Notes: generated by a model from the sequence alone, not told the origin. DNA of 64,000 nucleotides from Acidovorax sp. GW101-3H11 (GCF_001633105.1 NZ_LUKZ01000027.1:89595-153594), one strand, 5' to 3'; positions 9,537 to 17,905 are shown, numbered from the stretch's first letter. Made by a program: numbers and translations.

Positions 9537-9593
9537 AAGTCCTCCGCAAGGGGGACTTTTCGTTCCCCGGATGGATGCTTCCGAAAGGGGAAC
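9537..9593 (+). promoter_or_regulatory. Two-hairpin leader upstream of rplQ, attenuator-like
   Basis: First hairpin: AAGTCCTCC (9537-9545), loop GCAA, GGGGGACTT (9550-9558), nine pairs with one G-U, followed by TTTTCGTT, so it resembles an intrinsic terminator. Second hairpin: GTTCCCC (9562-9568) with GGGGAAC (9587-9593), seven perfect pairs around an 18-base loop. Both lie between a promoter-like site and rplQ, so an attenuating leader is plausible. Confidence 0.5.
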
Positions 9594-9659
9594 AGTGCCT
9601 CGGACAGTACCTGACACGGCTGCCCGATTTAATTACATAGACAGTAGAAGGAAAGCACC

Positions 9660-10052
9660 ATGCGCCACGGACACGGCCTCCGCAAACTCAACCGCACCAG
9701 CTCGCACCGCCTCGCGATGCTGCAGAACATGATGAACTCGCTCATCGAGCACGAGGCCATCAAGACCACCGTCCCCAAGGCCAAGGAACTGCGCCGCGTG
9801 ATCGAGCCCATGATCACCCTGGCCAAGGAAGACTCCGTTGCCAACCGCCGCCTGGCCTTCAACCGCCTGCGCGACCGCGACAGCGTGACCAAGCTGTTCA
9901 ACGACCTGGGCCCCCGTTTCAAGGTGCGTCCCGGTGGTTACACCCGCATTCTGAAGATGGGTTTCCGCGTGGGTGACAACGCGCCCATGGCGCTGGTCGA
10001 ATTGGTCGATCGTGCTGCAGAAACCGAAAATAATTCGGCAGCTGCCGAATAA
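9660..10052 (+). CDS. rplQ: 50S ribosomal protein L17
   Basis: L17 lies near the peptide exit tunnel. The product is 130 residues with the near-invariant N-terminus [17 protein letters not shown] and [28 protein letters not shown] precedes the ATG at 9660. It is separated from rpoA by a 174-base structured gap, unlike the tight spacing of the rest of the block. Confidence 0.98.
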   Translation: MRHGHGLRKLNRTSSHRLAMLQNMMNSLIEHEAIKTTVPKAKELRRVIEPMITLAKEDSVANRRLAFNRLRDRDSVTKLFNDLGPRFKVRPGGYTRILKMGFRVGDNAPMALVELVDRAAETENNSAAAE

Positions 10053-10063
10053 TAGGGTATAAT
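10035..10063 (+). promoter_or_regulatory. Promoter of the initiator tRNA gene
   Basis: TCGGCA (10035-10040), 17-bp spacer, perfect TATAAT (10058-10063), 11 bases before the tRNA. The -35 lies inside the end of rplQ. Confidence 0.6.
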
Positions 10064-10074
10064 TTATTTCTTAC

Positions 10075-10151
<77 letters not shown>

Positions 10152-10173
10152 AATACAGCGGTATCCGCTTAGC

Positions 10174-10207
10174 AAAACGCCCACTCTTTAGTGGGCGTTT
10201 TTGTTTT
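10174..10207 (+). terminator. Intrinsic terminator after tRNA-fMet
   Basis: CGCCCACT (10178-10185), loop CTTT, AGTGGGCG (10190-10197), flanked by AAAA and followed by TTTTTGTTTTT. It ends the tRNA transcript and any read-through from rplQ. The 220 bases beyond it hold no gene I can support. Confidence 0.92.
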
Positions 10208-10434
10208 TGCCGCTGGCATCTCGGGTGAGGCTGCTTCTCTTGGGCCTTGTGCTCACACCCTGGGCCCGTTGCAGCGCATGTGTCCCCATCTGCTTCGGGG
10301 TGACTTCGAGGGATGCAAGGCTGGATGCGCGGCCTGACCGTACCCAGTCCGCCCATCCATGCCACGTTCTTCTGGGGGCTCCATCCGGAGACGTATTGAT
10401 CGTCCGCTCAGCGGAAAAGGCTGAAACGTCCCCT

Positions 10435-11331
10435 TCAGCGGGCGAAAAGATCGGCCTTGGCAGCCTTGGTGATCGCAACAACGCAGGGATGCGTGATCCG
10501 CCGTTCGACGGAAATTGCGAAAAACTCTTCCACCAGCTCGGTGGATCGGCCTATCACTTCCACGCCGAACTGGGCAGTGGTCTCCTCGTCCAGCACCGTG
10601 GGTGACGTGAAAATGCCCCGGCCCTGGCGGCCAAACGCGTTCATGAGCGCGCTGTCGTCGAATTCGCCGACCAGGCGGGGCTGCAGGTGGTGTTTGTTAA
10701 GCCAATGGTCCAGTTGCTGCCGCACCGACGACATGGGCCCCTGGATCAGCATGGGGGCACCGTGCAGGCACTGCGGAAACGGCCCTTCCAGCTGGGCGCG
10801 CAGGCTGGGCGCGCACAAAAAACTCATGCCGCTGGTGCCCAGCGGGTGGTTGAAGGCTTTCACGCCAATCTTCTTGGACACCGGCTCGTCTGCCAGCACC
10901 AGGTCGAGCTTGTGCAGGCTCAGCTGCGCGATCAGCTCGGGAAACTTGCCTTCGTGGCAGGTCATGTGCACCCGCTGCGGCATGCCCAAAGCGGGCTCCA
11001 GCAGATGGTAGGCCACCGACTTGGCAATCGAATCGGCCACCCCCACACGGAACTCCAGCGGTTTTTCCTGGCCGCGCGACAGGCGGATGGACTTCTCCAG
11101 CTCATCCCCCAGCGCAAAGATCTGCTCGGCATAGCCCAGGGCCACCCGGCCTTCGCTGGTCAGTTCCAGGCCCCGACCCCGCTTTCTGAACAGGTCGTGG
11201 CCCAGCCACTCCTCCAGCTGCTTGATCTGCCCGGACAGAGTCTGGGGGGTGGTGTGCAGCTGCTCGCCGGCGCGCATCACACCGCCTGCCTTGGCCACGG
11301 TCCAGAAATAGCGCAGGTGCTTGAAGTTCAT
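10435..11331 (-). CDS. nhaR: LysR-family regulator, NhaR type
   Basis: A 298-residue LysR-type regulator. In E. coli NhaR activates the Na+/H+ antiporter gene nhaA in response to sodium. The N-terminal winged helix-turn-helix reads NFKHLRYFWTVAKAGGV and TPQTLSGQIKQLEEWLGHDL, closer to NhaR than to generic LysR proteins. The effector domain has FRVGVADS, LGEFDDSALMNAFG (EFDDSALMNAFG here) and the C-terminal EEFFAISVERRITHP pattern seen in NhaR. I use the ATG at 11331; longer frames lack homology. No antiporter gene is adjacent, so its target is unknown. It diverges from the Rrf2 gene with a 171-bp shared region. Confidence 0.8.
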   Translation of the reverse strand: MNFKHLRYFWTVAKAGGVMRAGEQLHTTPQTLSGQIKQLEEWLGHDLFRKRGRGLELTSEGRVALGYAEQIFALGDELEKSIRLSRGQEKPLEFRVGVADSIAKSVAYHLLEPALGMPQRVHMTCHEGKFPELIAQLSLHKLDLVLADEPVSKKIGVKAFNHPLGTSGMSFLCAPSLRAQLEGPFPQCLHGAPMLIQGPMSSVRQQLDHWLNKHHLQPRLVGEFDDSALMNAFGRQGRGIFTSPTVLDEETTAQFGVEVIGRSTELVEEFFAISVERRITHPCVVAITKAAKADLFAR

Positions 11332-11347
11332 AGTGAGAATGGGTGAA

Positions 11348-11402
11348 ACACTTCGAAAAAAGCGAGCAATAAAACTCAATAAAACGAATATACGCGAAGT
11401 GT
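11348..11402. promoter_or_regulatory. Wide inverted repeat between nhaR-like and rrf2-like genes
   Basis: ACACTTCG (11348-11355) and CGAAGTGT (11395-11402) are perfect inverted copies separated by 39 bp of AT-rich DNA. The spacing, about four helical turns centre to centre, suits a LysR tetramer bridging two sites upstream of the divergent genes. Confidence 0.4.
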
Positions 11403-11502
11403 CAAAATCTCTACATTGCAGGCTTGGCCCTTGTCCGTGGCGCGTTGCGCCCGGGAAGGAACTGTCAGCGTTCATAAGAACCTGTTCTGAGGAGTAGCAA
11501 CC

Positions 11503-12051
11503 ATGCGTATCACTACCAGAGGACAACTTGCCGTGTCGGCCATGACCGACCTTGCCCTGCGCCAGAAAATGCGGCCGGTGGCCCTGTCCACCATCAGTGC
11601 ACGCCAGGGCACGTCCCTTTCTTACCTTGAGCAGCTGTTCAGCGCCCTGCGCCGTGCCGGGCTGGTGGACAGCACGCGCGGGCCCGGTGGCGGCTACACG
11701 CTGGCGCGCCGGGCGGACCAGGTGTCGGTGGCCGAGATCATTCTGGCGGTCGAGAACCTCAAGGCCGACGACCTGCAGAACCTGGGCGCGGGCCAGGCCG
11801 CACAGGTGAAGTCCATGACCGGCGAACTGTGGTCCACCTTCAACCTGCGCGTGATGGAGTACCTGCAGTCGGTGACCTTGCAGGACCTGGTGGCCCAGCA
11901 GCTCGAAAAAGGGGGCGCGCTGGAAGACGCCGCGCCCGCTGTGGCCGCCAAGCCCAAACTCACGCCCAAGCCGCGCCCCCTGATGGCCCGGGTGGGTGTG
12001 CCCAACTCGGTGTTCGCGCTGGGCTCCATGCCCCTGCTGCAGCGGCGCTGA
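11503..12051 (+). CDS. Rrf2/IscR-like transcription regulator without Fe-S cysteines
   Basis: A 182-residue Rrf2-family regulator. Residues 1-75 carry the winged helix-turn-helix: RITTRGQLAVSAMTDLAL, SLSYLEQLFSALRRAGLV and the wing GPGGGYTLAR, very like IscR. IscR binds a [2Fe-2S] cluster through three cysteines in the segment after VSVAEIILAVE; here that segment contains none, and the protein has no cysteine at all. The distal dimer helix (TLQDLVAQQLE) is kept and a proline-rich tail of about 45 residues follows. GGAG at 11491 supports the ATG at 11503. It cannot sense Fe-S in the IscR way, so it is probably a cluster-free repressor or an apo-IscR mimic. It is not near isc genes. Confidence 0.85.
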   Translation: MRITTRGQLAVSAMTDLALRQKMRPVALSTISARQGTSLSYLEQLFSALRRAGLVDSTRGPGGGYTLARRADQVSVAEIILAVENLKADDLQNLGAGQAAQVKSMTGELWSTFNLRVMEYLQSVTLQDLVAQQLEKGGALEDAAPAVAAKPKLTPKPRPLMARVGVPNSVFALGSMPLLQRR

Positions 12052-12087
12052 ACCGGGCCCGGGGCGGTGCGCCCCGCTGGTTGTGGG

Positions 12088-12681
12088 CTACAACTGGTGT
12101 GCGAGCTGCTTGATGCCCCGGATCAACATCTCCACCGAGATGGCGACCAGGATCAGCCCCATCAGGCGCTCAAACGCCATCACCACGCGCTCGCCCACCA
12201 GGCGCTGGATGCGTTCGGCCATCAGCAGCACGATGGCGCACACCGCCATGGTCACGCACAGAGCGCCCACCCATTCGAGCTTGCGCTCGGGCGCCTGGGC
12301 GACCAGCAGCATCACCGTGGCCAGGGCCGACGGGCCCGCGAGCGCCGGGATGGCCAGTGGCACGATGAGCGGTTCACCGGGCAGTTCGGTCTGCGGGCCC
12401 GCAGCGGGCGGGAAGATCATGCGCAGCGCGATCAGGAACAGCACCACCGCGCCGGCAATCTGCAGCGACAAATCGCTCAGGTTCATCACCCGCAGAAACT
12501 CCGCCCCGAAGAACAGAAACACCAGCAGCAGTGCAAACGCGATCAGCACCTCGCGCAGGATCACCCGCGCCCGCCGCTCGGGCGCCACGCCACGCAGCGC
12601 ATTGGCAAAGATGGGGATGTTGCCCAGCGGATCGGTGATCAGCAGCAGCAAGATGGTGGCCGACGCGAACGTGTAGCTCAT
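12088..12681 (-). CDS. MarC-family integral membrane protein
   Basis: A 197-residue membrane protein with about six hydrophobic helices and the family segment LLLITDPLGNIPIF near the N-terminus, with PLAIPALAGPSAL in the second half. MarC proteins have no proven function; early links to multiple antibiotic resistance were not confirmed. The ATG at 12681 overlaps the stop of the upstream VOC gene (ATGA), so I take it over the longer frame and infer translational coupling. Confidence 0.88.
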   Translation of the reverse strand: MSYTFASATILLLLITDPLGNIPIFANALRGVAPERRARVILREVLIAFALLLVFLFFGAEFLRVMNLSDLSLQIAGAVVLFLIALRMIFPPAAGPQTELPGEPLIVPLAIPALAGPSALATVMLLVAQAPERKLEWVGALCVTMAVCAIVLLMAERIQRLVGERVVMAFERLMGLILVAISVEMLIRGIKQLAHQL

Positions 12682-13091
12682 GTGGCGTACACCGCGTCCA
12701 GCGAACGGAAGCCCTTGATTTCGATCGGGTTGCCGCTGGGGTCGTGGAAGAACATCGTCCACTGCTCGCCCGGCTGGCCTTCAAAACGCACCTGCGGCTC
12801 CAGCACAAAGGCCGTGCCTGCCGCTTTCAGGCGCGCCGCCAGCGCATGCCAGTCGGGCAGCTCCAGGATGGCGCCGAAGTGGGGCATGGGTACCAGGTGG
12901 TCGCCCACATGGCCGGTGCGGGCACTGGCAAACGGGGTGCCCAGGTGCAGCGAAATCTGGTGGCCGAAGAAGTCGAAGTCCACCCAGGTGTTGGTGCTCC
13001 GGCCCTCCTGGCAGCCCAGCACGCCGCCATAGAAGCGGCGGGCGGCATCGAGATCGGTGACGTGGAAGGCGAGGTGAAAGAGGCTGCGCAT
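12678..13091 (-). CDS. VOC-superfamily protein (glyoxalase/dioxygenase fold)
   Basis: A 137-residue protein of two beta-alpha-beta-beta-beta modules. It begins FHLAFHVTDLDAARRFYGGVLG and ends DPSGNPIEIKGF, both classic VOC signatures; likely metal ligands are the early His, the His of PMPHFGAIL and the Glu of NPIEIKGF. VOC enzymes include glyoxalases, dioxygenases and resistance proteins; the substrate cannot be told from sequence. It overlaps the downstream marC-like gene by four bases. Confidence 0.88.
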   Translation of the reverse strand: MRSLFHLAFHVTDLDAARRFYGGVLGCQEGRSTNTWVDFDFFGHQISLHLGTPFASARTGHVGDHLVPMPHFGAILELPDWHALAARLKAAGTAFVLEPQVRFEGQPGEQWTMFFHDPSGNPIEIKGFRSLDAVYAT

Positions 13092-13133
13092 CCTGCAAAG
13101 GATAGCAGCCGGTGCACTGCTTCGGGAGGGCGT

Positions 13134-13505
13134 TCAGGCCGCCCGCCGGTGCTGCTCGGCCTTCTCCTGGCAGTGCACGCAGCGCGCCGCCTCGGGGGTG
13201 GCGTGCAGGCGGGCGGCGGTGATGTGGGTGCCGCAGTCCGTGCACTCGCCGTAGGTGCCCGCCTCGATGCGGGCCAGGGCTGCCTCCACGGCGGCCAGGT
13301 GGGCGGTTTCGTGCTCGTCCAGCGCGAACGCCAGTTCACGTTCGGTGGCCAGCTGGGCGCGCGGGTCTTCGGGCTGGCCAAAATGCGCGGCAGCGGCTTC
13401 GGCCCGGCCGATCGTGCCACCGCGCTGTGCGGCCAGCTGGGCCAACAACTCGGATTGCTGGGCCCGCAATTGTTGGAGGAACGGGGCGGCCTGGGTCTTG
13501 TCCAT
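13134..13505 (-). CDS. TraR/DksA-family zinc-finger protein
   Basis: A 123-residue protein with a helical N-terminal half and a C-terminal zinc finger CTDC-X17-CVHC, exactly the C-X2-C-X17-C-X2-C spacing of DksA/TraR. DksA-like proteins bind in the RNA polymerase secondary channel and alter promoter open-complex stability, often with ppGpp. The ATG at 13505 is preceded by GAGGAGACC; the longer frame is rejected. Family members this short, separate from dksA itself, occur as paralogues in Burkholderiales. The coiled-coil tip acidic pair of DksA is not clearly present, so activity may differ. Confidence 0.85.
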   Translation of the reverse strand: MDKTQAAPFLQQLRAQQSELLAQLAAQRGGTIGRAEAAAAHFGQPEDPRAQLATERELAFALDEHETAHLAAVEAALARIEAGTYGECTDCGTHITAARLHATPEAARCVHCQEKAEQHRRAA

Positions 13506-13610
13506 GCGGGGTCTCCTCAAGGGTGATCGGATGCCTGCATGGTGCGCCTGTGCGCGACGACCTGGGTTGACCAAGGTCAAGGGATGAATACCCTGCGCTG
13601 GGGGGCGGGT

Positions 13611-14258
13611 TCAGCGCTTGGGCGGCCGCGCCAGCATCTCCGCCGTGTTGGTCTTGCGGTCCGCGTTCACGCGCTGCACATGGGGACGTTCGGCCATGCG
13701 GGTCAGGTATTCGCGCACGGGCAGGTCGGCCAGGTAGTCGCGGCCATAGACGATCTTGGTGGCCGAGGCCACCAGCGGCAGGTGCACGATGGCGGCGCAG
13801 TCGGCCAGCGAGAAGCTGTCCCCACCGACATAGGGGCCGAACTTGGCGAGCTGGCCGAAGGCTGCAATGTTCTTGGTGAGCTGCGCGCCCACCTTTTCCT
13901 TGGCACTGTCGCTCACGGTGCCGCCAAAAAAGGCCTGGGGGTACAGGTTGCGCGCCACCAGCTCCAGGTGCAGCTCCAAAAAGGTGATCAGCTCGCGCAC
14001 CTTGGCGGCCTGGTAGGGGTCGGCGGGGATCAGTGGGTGCGCGGGGTGGGCGGCCTCGATGTAGTCGGCGATCACTGCCGATTCGCACAGCGGGCCCTGG
14101 GGCGTGCGCAGGTAGGGCACCTTGCCCAGCGGGCTGGCGCTGCGGTCTACCTCGCCCACCCAGGCCAGTTCCTCGGTGAACGGCAGGCCTTTTTCAAGCA
14201 GGGCCAGCTTGACCTTGTTGTAGTAGTTGCTGGCTGAAAAGCCGCAGAGTGTCAGCAT
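13611..14258 (-). CDS. Glutathione S-transferase family protein
   Basis: A 215-residue two-domain protein. Residues 1-75 form the thioredoxin-like glutathione site: LTLCGFSASNYYNKVKLALL with the catalytic Ser/Tyr region, LGKVPYL with the cis-proline, and CESAVIADYIE binding the glutamyl group. The remainder is the helical hydrophobic-substrate domain with SLADCAAIVH. The ATG at 14258 is preceded by GGAGACC. Substrate unknown. It points away from the copper cluster. Confidence 0.9.
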   Translation of the reverse strand: MLTLCGFSASNYYNKVKLALLEKGLPFTEELAWVGEVDRSASPLGKVPYLRTPQGPLCESAVIADYIEAAHPAHPLIPADPYQAAKVRELITFLELHLELVARNLYPQAFFGGTVSDSAKEKVGAQLTKNIAAFGQLAKFGPYVGGDSFSLADCAAIVHLPLVASATKIVYGRDYLADLPVREYLTRMAERPHVQRVNADRKTNTAEMLARPPKR

Positions 14259-14381
14259 GGGGGGGTCTCCGTTGTAGTGGTGAATGCAGCGCACATCCTA
14301 GGTGTGGGCGCGGGCGCCGTCCGTCGCGCAGATGACGCCGATCAAGGTCCGGTGGGTGGTGCCGCCTACAATCGGGCCCTC

Positions 14382-14750
14382 ATGCGCGTCTCCCTGCAAA
14401 CCCTCCGCAGCCTTCGCTGGCTCGCCCGCCTCGTGCTGGCGTGGTTTGTGGTGTCCATGGGTGTGGCCGTGGCATCGCCGCTGGTCAACCCGCAGGCCAT
14501 GGAGCTGATCTGCTCGGGCTCGGGCGCGATCAAGCTGCTGGTCAAGACCGACGACGGTGTGCAGGAAATGCAGAGCCACACGCTCGACTGCCCCCTGTGC
14601 GCGCATGTGGGCGCACCGCCGCCCGCCGCGCAGGCCCCGCTGCCGGTGGTCCATCCTCTGGCGCATGCCCTGCGCCCTATCCCCGCCGCGCACATTGCTG
14701 CGCGCACTGCCGCGCCGCTGCCGCCGCGCGGGCCCCCAGCTCTCTCCTGA
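14382..14750 (+). CDS. DUF2946-family small membrane/exported protein
   Basis: A 122-residue protein with an N-terminal hydrophobic segment (LARLVLAWFVVSMGVAVASP), a central LDCPLCAH motif and a His/Pro-rich tail. DUF2946 proteins are recurrent neighbours of TonB-dependent and copper-handling genes; the CPLC and histidines could bind metal. I choose the ATG at 14382 as the start before the signal-like segment. It begins the putative copper cluster and is followed by a dispersed repeat and the receptor gene. Confidence 0.7.
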   Translation: MRVSLQTLRSLRWLARLVLAWFVVSMGVAVASPLVNPQAMELICSGSGAIKLLVKTDDGVQEMQSHTLDCPLCAHVGAPPPAAQAPLPVVHPLAHALRPIPAAHIAARTAAPLPPRGPPALS

Positions 14751-14752
14751 TT

Positions 14753-14819
14753 TTGCTATCTGTTTGATAGCTGTTTGCGCTTGTCCATCGCGCGCAGACG
14801 GCCTATTTGGCTTGAAATT
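14753..14819 (+). repeat. Dispersed palindrome-tail element, copy 1
   Basis: GCTATC...GATAGC palindrome (14755-14771) followed by CTGTTTGCGCTT, a CGCGCAGACGGCC block and TTGGCTTGAAAT. It lies between the DUF2946 and TonB-receptor genes, ending 11 bases before the receptor ATG. Reference copy of the family. Confidence 0.8.
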
Positions 14820-14830
14820 CAGGAGTTCCC

Positions 14831-17152
14831 ATGCGCAAAAGCCGCATGGCGCTGGCCGTGGCCAGTGCCTTTCCCCTCGTCCTCACATTCACGCTCACCG
14901 GGGCTGTGCCCGCATTTGCCCAGACAACTGACCGTGGCGCCAATGCCGCCGTCAAGGAGCTGGGCGTGGTCACCATCACCGGTGGCCAGCCCACCTCGCT
15001 GCCCACGCAGATCCCCACCACCATCGAGGGTGTGACGCGCGAGCAGATCGAGCATGCGATCAACGCCACCGACAGCGAAGACGCGCTCAAGTACCTGCCC
15101 AGCCTGCTGGTGCGCAAGCGCTACATCGGCGACTACAACCACGCCGTGTTGTCCACCCGCGCCTCGGGCACGGGCAACCCGGCGCGGTCCATGGTGTTTG
15201 CCGACGGCATCCTGCTGAGCAACTACCTCGGCAACGGCCCCACCAACGCACCGCGCTGGATGCTGGTCACGCCCGAGGAGATCGAGCGCGTGGACGTGCT
15301 CTACGGCCCGTTCTCCGCCGCGTACGCAGGCAACTCGGTGGGCGCGGTGGTGGACTACGTCACGCGCATGCCGACCCAATTCGAGGCGCACGGCAAGGTC
15401 AGCGTCCAGCACCAGCCCTTTGACCTGTACGGCACCAACGCCACCTACGCAGGCAAACAGGTCAGTGCCTCGGTGGGCAACAAGAATGGCGACTGGTCCT
15501 GGTTCCTCAATTTCAACAAGACGGACAGCGAAGGCCAGCCGCTCACCTTCCCCACGCGCCTGCTGTCCGCAGGCACTGTGGGTAGTGCGGGCACGCCGGT
15601 GACGGGTGCGGTGCCGGGCAACAACCGCAGCAACCAGCCCTGGTACCTGCTGGGCGCGGCCACGCAGTACCACACGCAGCAAGACCACATCAAGGCCAAG
15701 ATCGCCTACGACTTCTCGCCCACCGTGCGCGCAGCCTACACCTTGGGCTGGTGGCACAACGAATCCGAAGGGCGGCCCACCAGCTACCTGCGCGATGCCA
15801 ATGGCAATGCGGTGTACGGCGGCACGGTCAACATCAACGGCCGTTCGTACACGCTCGCGCCCACGGACTTCAACGTCTCCAACGAGAACCTCACGCACTT
15901 CATGCACGGTCTCTCGGTCAAGAGCAATACCAAAGGCGTGTTCGACTGGGAGGTGGCTGCCAGCCTGTACGACTACCAGACCGACACCCTGCGCGCCGCC
16001 ACCGTGGCGCTGCCCGCCGCGCTCACTGGTGGCGCGGGCCGCATCGTCAACAGCAAGGGCACGGGCTGGAACACGCTGGCCGCCAAGGGCACCTGGCGGC
16101 CCGATGGGCTGCAGGGCGCGCACACCGTGGACTTTGGCCTGCAGCGCGACAGCTACCAGCTGCGCACGGTGGAGAACGCCACGGCGAACTGGATCAACGG
16201 CGCAGCGGGCGCTCGCAACCAGGCCTTCAACGGAGATACTCAACTGCTGGGCCTGTGGGCGCAAGACACCTGGAAAATCGCGCCACAGTGGAAAGCCGTG
16301 CTGGGCGCCCGCGCCGAACGCTGGAGCGCGAGCAACGGCCAGACCGGCAACGCCACCACCACGGTGAGCCACCCCGTGCGCAACGAAACCTACGTCTCGC
16401 CCAAGGCTGCGGTGGCCTACCAGGCCAACGACCTGTGGGTGCTGAAAGCCTCCACCGGCCGCGCCGTGCGCATGCCCACCGTGGCCGAGCTGTACCAGGG
16501 CGGCGTCAGCGGCAGCGGCACGCTCATCAACAACGACCCGAACCTGAAACCTGAAAAGAGCTGGACCACCGAGCTGACGGCCGAGCGGGACATGGGCAAT
16601 GGCCTGTTGCGCCTGACAGCGTTCTTCGAGCGCACCAAGGACGCGCTGTACTCGCAGACCAATGTGCTGGTCACCCCCAACGTGACCAACGTGCAGAACG
16701 TGGACGCCATCCGCACCAAGGGCATTGAACTGTCGTACCAGGCCGCCAATGTGTTCGTGCGCGGGCTGGAGCTGGGCAGCAGCCTGACCTGGACGGATTC
16801 CAAGATCAAGCGCAATGACAAATTCCCCGCCAGCGTCGGCAAATGGCAGCCGCGCATCCCCGAGTGGCGCGCCACTGCCGTGGCCACCTACCGGCCGGAC
16901 GACAAATGGTCGTACACCCTGGGCGCGCGCTACAGCGGCAGGCAGTACAGCACGCTCGACAACACCGACGTGAACGGCTTTGCCTACCAGGGCGCGAGCC
17001 GTTACTTCACCACCGATGTGCGCGTGCGCTACCAGATCACCAAAGCGGTCAGCGCCGCCGTGGGCATCGACAACCTCAACAACTACCGGTTCTGGAACTT
17101 CCACCCCTACCCGCAGCGCAGCTACCTCGCTGAGCTCAAGGTCAGTCTCTGA
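14831..17152 (+). CDS. TonB-dependent outer-membrane receptor, probably copper-related
   Basis: A 773-residue outer-membrane receptor: signal peptide to about residue 31, plug domain (residues 45-200, with ERVDVLYGPFSAAYAGNSVGA), and a 22-strand barrel ending in the Leu-rich final strand SYLAELKVSL. TonB box-like ELGVVTITG follows the signal. Such receptors import metals or siderophores using TonB energy. Substrate is inferred from neighbours: DUF2946 upstream, YcnI-like and PCuAC copper chaperones downstream. CAGGAG upstream supports the ATG at 14831. A heme or other metal substrate cannot be excluded. Confidence 0.88.
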   Translation: MRKSRMALAVASAFPLVLTFTLTGAVPAFAQTTDRGANAAVKELGVVTITGGQPTSLPTQIPTTIEGVTREQIEHAINATDSEDALKYLPSLLVRKRYIGDYNHAVLSTRASGTGNPARSMVFADGILLSNYLGNGPTNAPRWMLVTPEEIERVDVLYGPFSAAYAGNSVGAVVDYVTRMPTQFEAHGKVSVQHQPFDLYGTNATYAGKQVSASVGNKNGDWSWFLNFNKTDSEGQPLTFPTRLLSAGTVGSAGTPVTGAVPGNNRSNQPWYLLGAATQYHTQQDHIKAKIAYDFSPTVRAAYTLGWWHNESEGRPTSYLRDANGNAVYGGTVNINGRSYTLAPTDFNVSNENLTHFMHGLSVKSNTKGVFDWEVAASLYDYQTDTLRAATVALPAALTGGAGRIVNSKGTGWNTLAAKGTWRPDGLQGAHTVDFGLQRDSYQLRTVENATANWINGAAGARNQAFNGDTQLLGLWAQDTWKIAPQWKAVLGARAERWSASNGQTGNATTTVSHPVRNETYVSPKAAVAYQANDLWVLKASTGRAVRMPTVAELYQGGVSGSGTLINNDPNLKPEKSWTTELTAERDMGNGLLRLTAFFERTKDALYSQTNVLVTPNVTNVQNVDAIRTKGIELSYQAANVFVRGLELGSSLTWTDSKIKRNDKFPASVGKWQPRIPEWRATAVATYRPDDKWSYTLGARYSGRQYSTLDNTDVNGFAYQGASRYFTTDVRVRYQITKAVSAAVGIDNLNNYRFWNFHPYPQRSYLAELKVSL

Positions 17153-17166
17153 AAGGAATACATCCC

Positions 17167-17727
17167 ATGTCTCTCAATACTATGAAAAAGATAGCTGCAA
17201 TCGCTTTACTGGCAGGCGCAGGAGGCCTTTTTGGCTCTGCATCTGCCCATGTGGTGCTCGAATACCAGGTCGCCCCGGCAGGCGCGGGCTACAAGGCCAC
17301 GTTCAAGGTGGGCCACGGCTGCGGTGCATCGCCCACGCGGCAGATTGCGGTGGACATCCCGGCGGGCGTGCGCGGCGCGCGCCCCATGCCCAAGCCGGGC
17401 TGGGCGCTGGAGGTGCAGCGCGAAAAACTCGCCCAGCCCTACACCAGCCACGGCCGCAGCATCATCGAAGACGTGGTGCGCGTGACCTGGACGGCCAAGA
17501 CCGCAGACGACATGCTGCAGAGTGCCCACTACGACGAGTTCGTGCTGGTCGCCACCGCGCCCGAGCAGGCGGGCACCGTGTACTGGCCCGTGCGCCAGGC
17601 CTGCGCCGAAGGCCGCAACGACTGGGTGGAGGTGCCCAAGGCCGGGCAAAAGCTGTCGGACCTGAAGTCCCCCGCCGCCGCGCTGGAAATCCTGCCCGGC
17701 GCGGGCGCCGGCGGCCACAATCATTGA
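17167..17727 (+). CDS. YcnI-like (DUF1775) exported copper-associated protein
   Basis: A 186-residue periplasmic protein with signal peptide MSLNTMKKIAAIALLAGAGG ending at SASA-H. The mature protein begins HVVLEYQVAPAGAGYKATF; the N-terminal His is the conserved metal-binding residue of YcnI-like domains, which bind Cu(II). AAAGGA at 17152 supports the ATG at 17167. It sits between the receptor and a PCuAC gene, the usual association. Odd point: the DNA for the signal peptide strongly resembles the dispersed repeat of this genome. Confidence 0.85.
   Translation: MSLNTMKKIAAIALLAGAGGLFGSASAHVVLEYQVAPAGAGYKATFKVGHGCGASPTRQIAVDIPAGVRGARPMPKPGWALEVQREKLAQPYTSHGRSIIEDVVRVTWTAKTADDMLQSAHYDEFVLVATAPEQAGTVYWPVRQACAEGRNDWVEVPKAGQKLSDLKSPAAALEILPGAGAGGHNH
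17179..17245 (+). repeat. Possible coding copy of the dispersed element (signal peptide of the YcnI-like gene)
   Basis: ACTATG...GATAGCTGCAATCGCTTT, then GGCGCAG and AGGCCTTTTTGGCT, in the same order and spacing as the intergenic copies; TAGCTGCAATCGC is shared exactly with the copy upstream of dadA. It encodes MKKIAAIALLAGAGGLFG. Chance resemblance driven by signal-peptide codons is possible. Confidence 0.45.
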
Positions 17728-17754
17728 TACCTGTTTGCGTTCACTGGGCACAAC

Positions 17755-17814
17755 CCGTTCGGGCTGAGCTTGTCGAAGCCTCGCGCGGCGCTTCGACAGG
17801 CTCAGCGTGAACGG
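17755..17814. repeat. 60-bp palindromic intergenic repeat, copy A
   Basis: CCGTTCGGGCTGAGCTTG then TCGAAGC, a short GC spacer, and the inverted GCTTCGACAGGCTCAGC ending GAACGG. It can form a long hairpin. It lies between the YcnI-like and PCuAC genes; copy B is at 20842-20901. This type of palindrome occurs in several proteobacterial genomes. Confidence 0.85.
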
Positions 17815-17905
17815 ATTCATATTCTTGAACGCATTTCTCTTTCTTTATGAAGGCAGGCGGCCTGCCCGCTCGCTGAACGCCCCCTCCGAACAAGGAATCC
17901 TGACC

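Noticed and set aside
14819..17104. 761-codon minus-strand ORF
   Set aside because: It is antisense to the TonB receptor, has no recognisable domain and is explained by high third-position GC.
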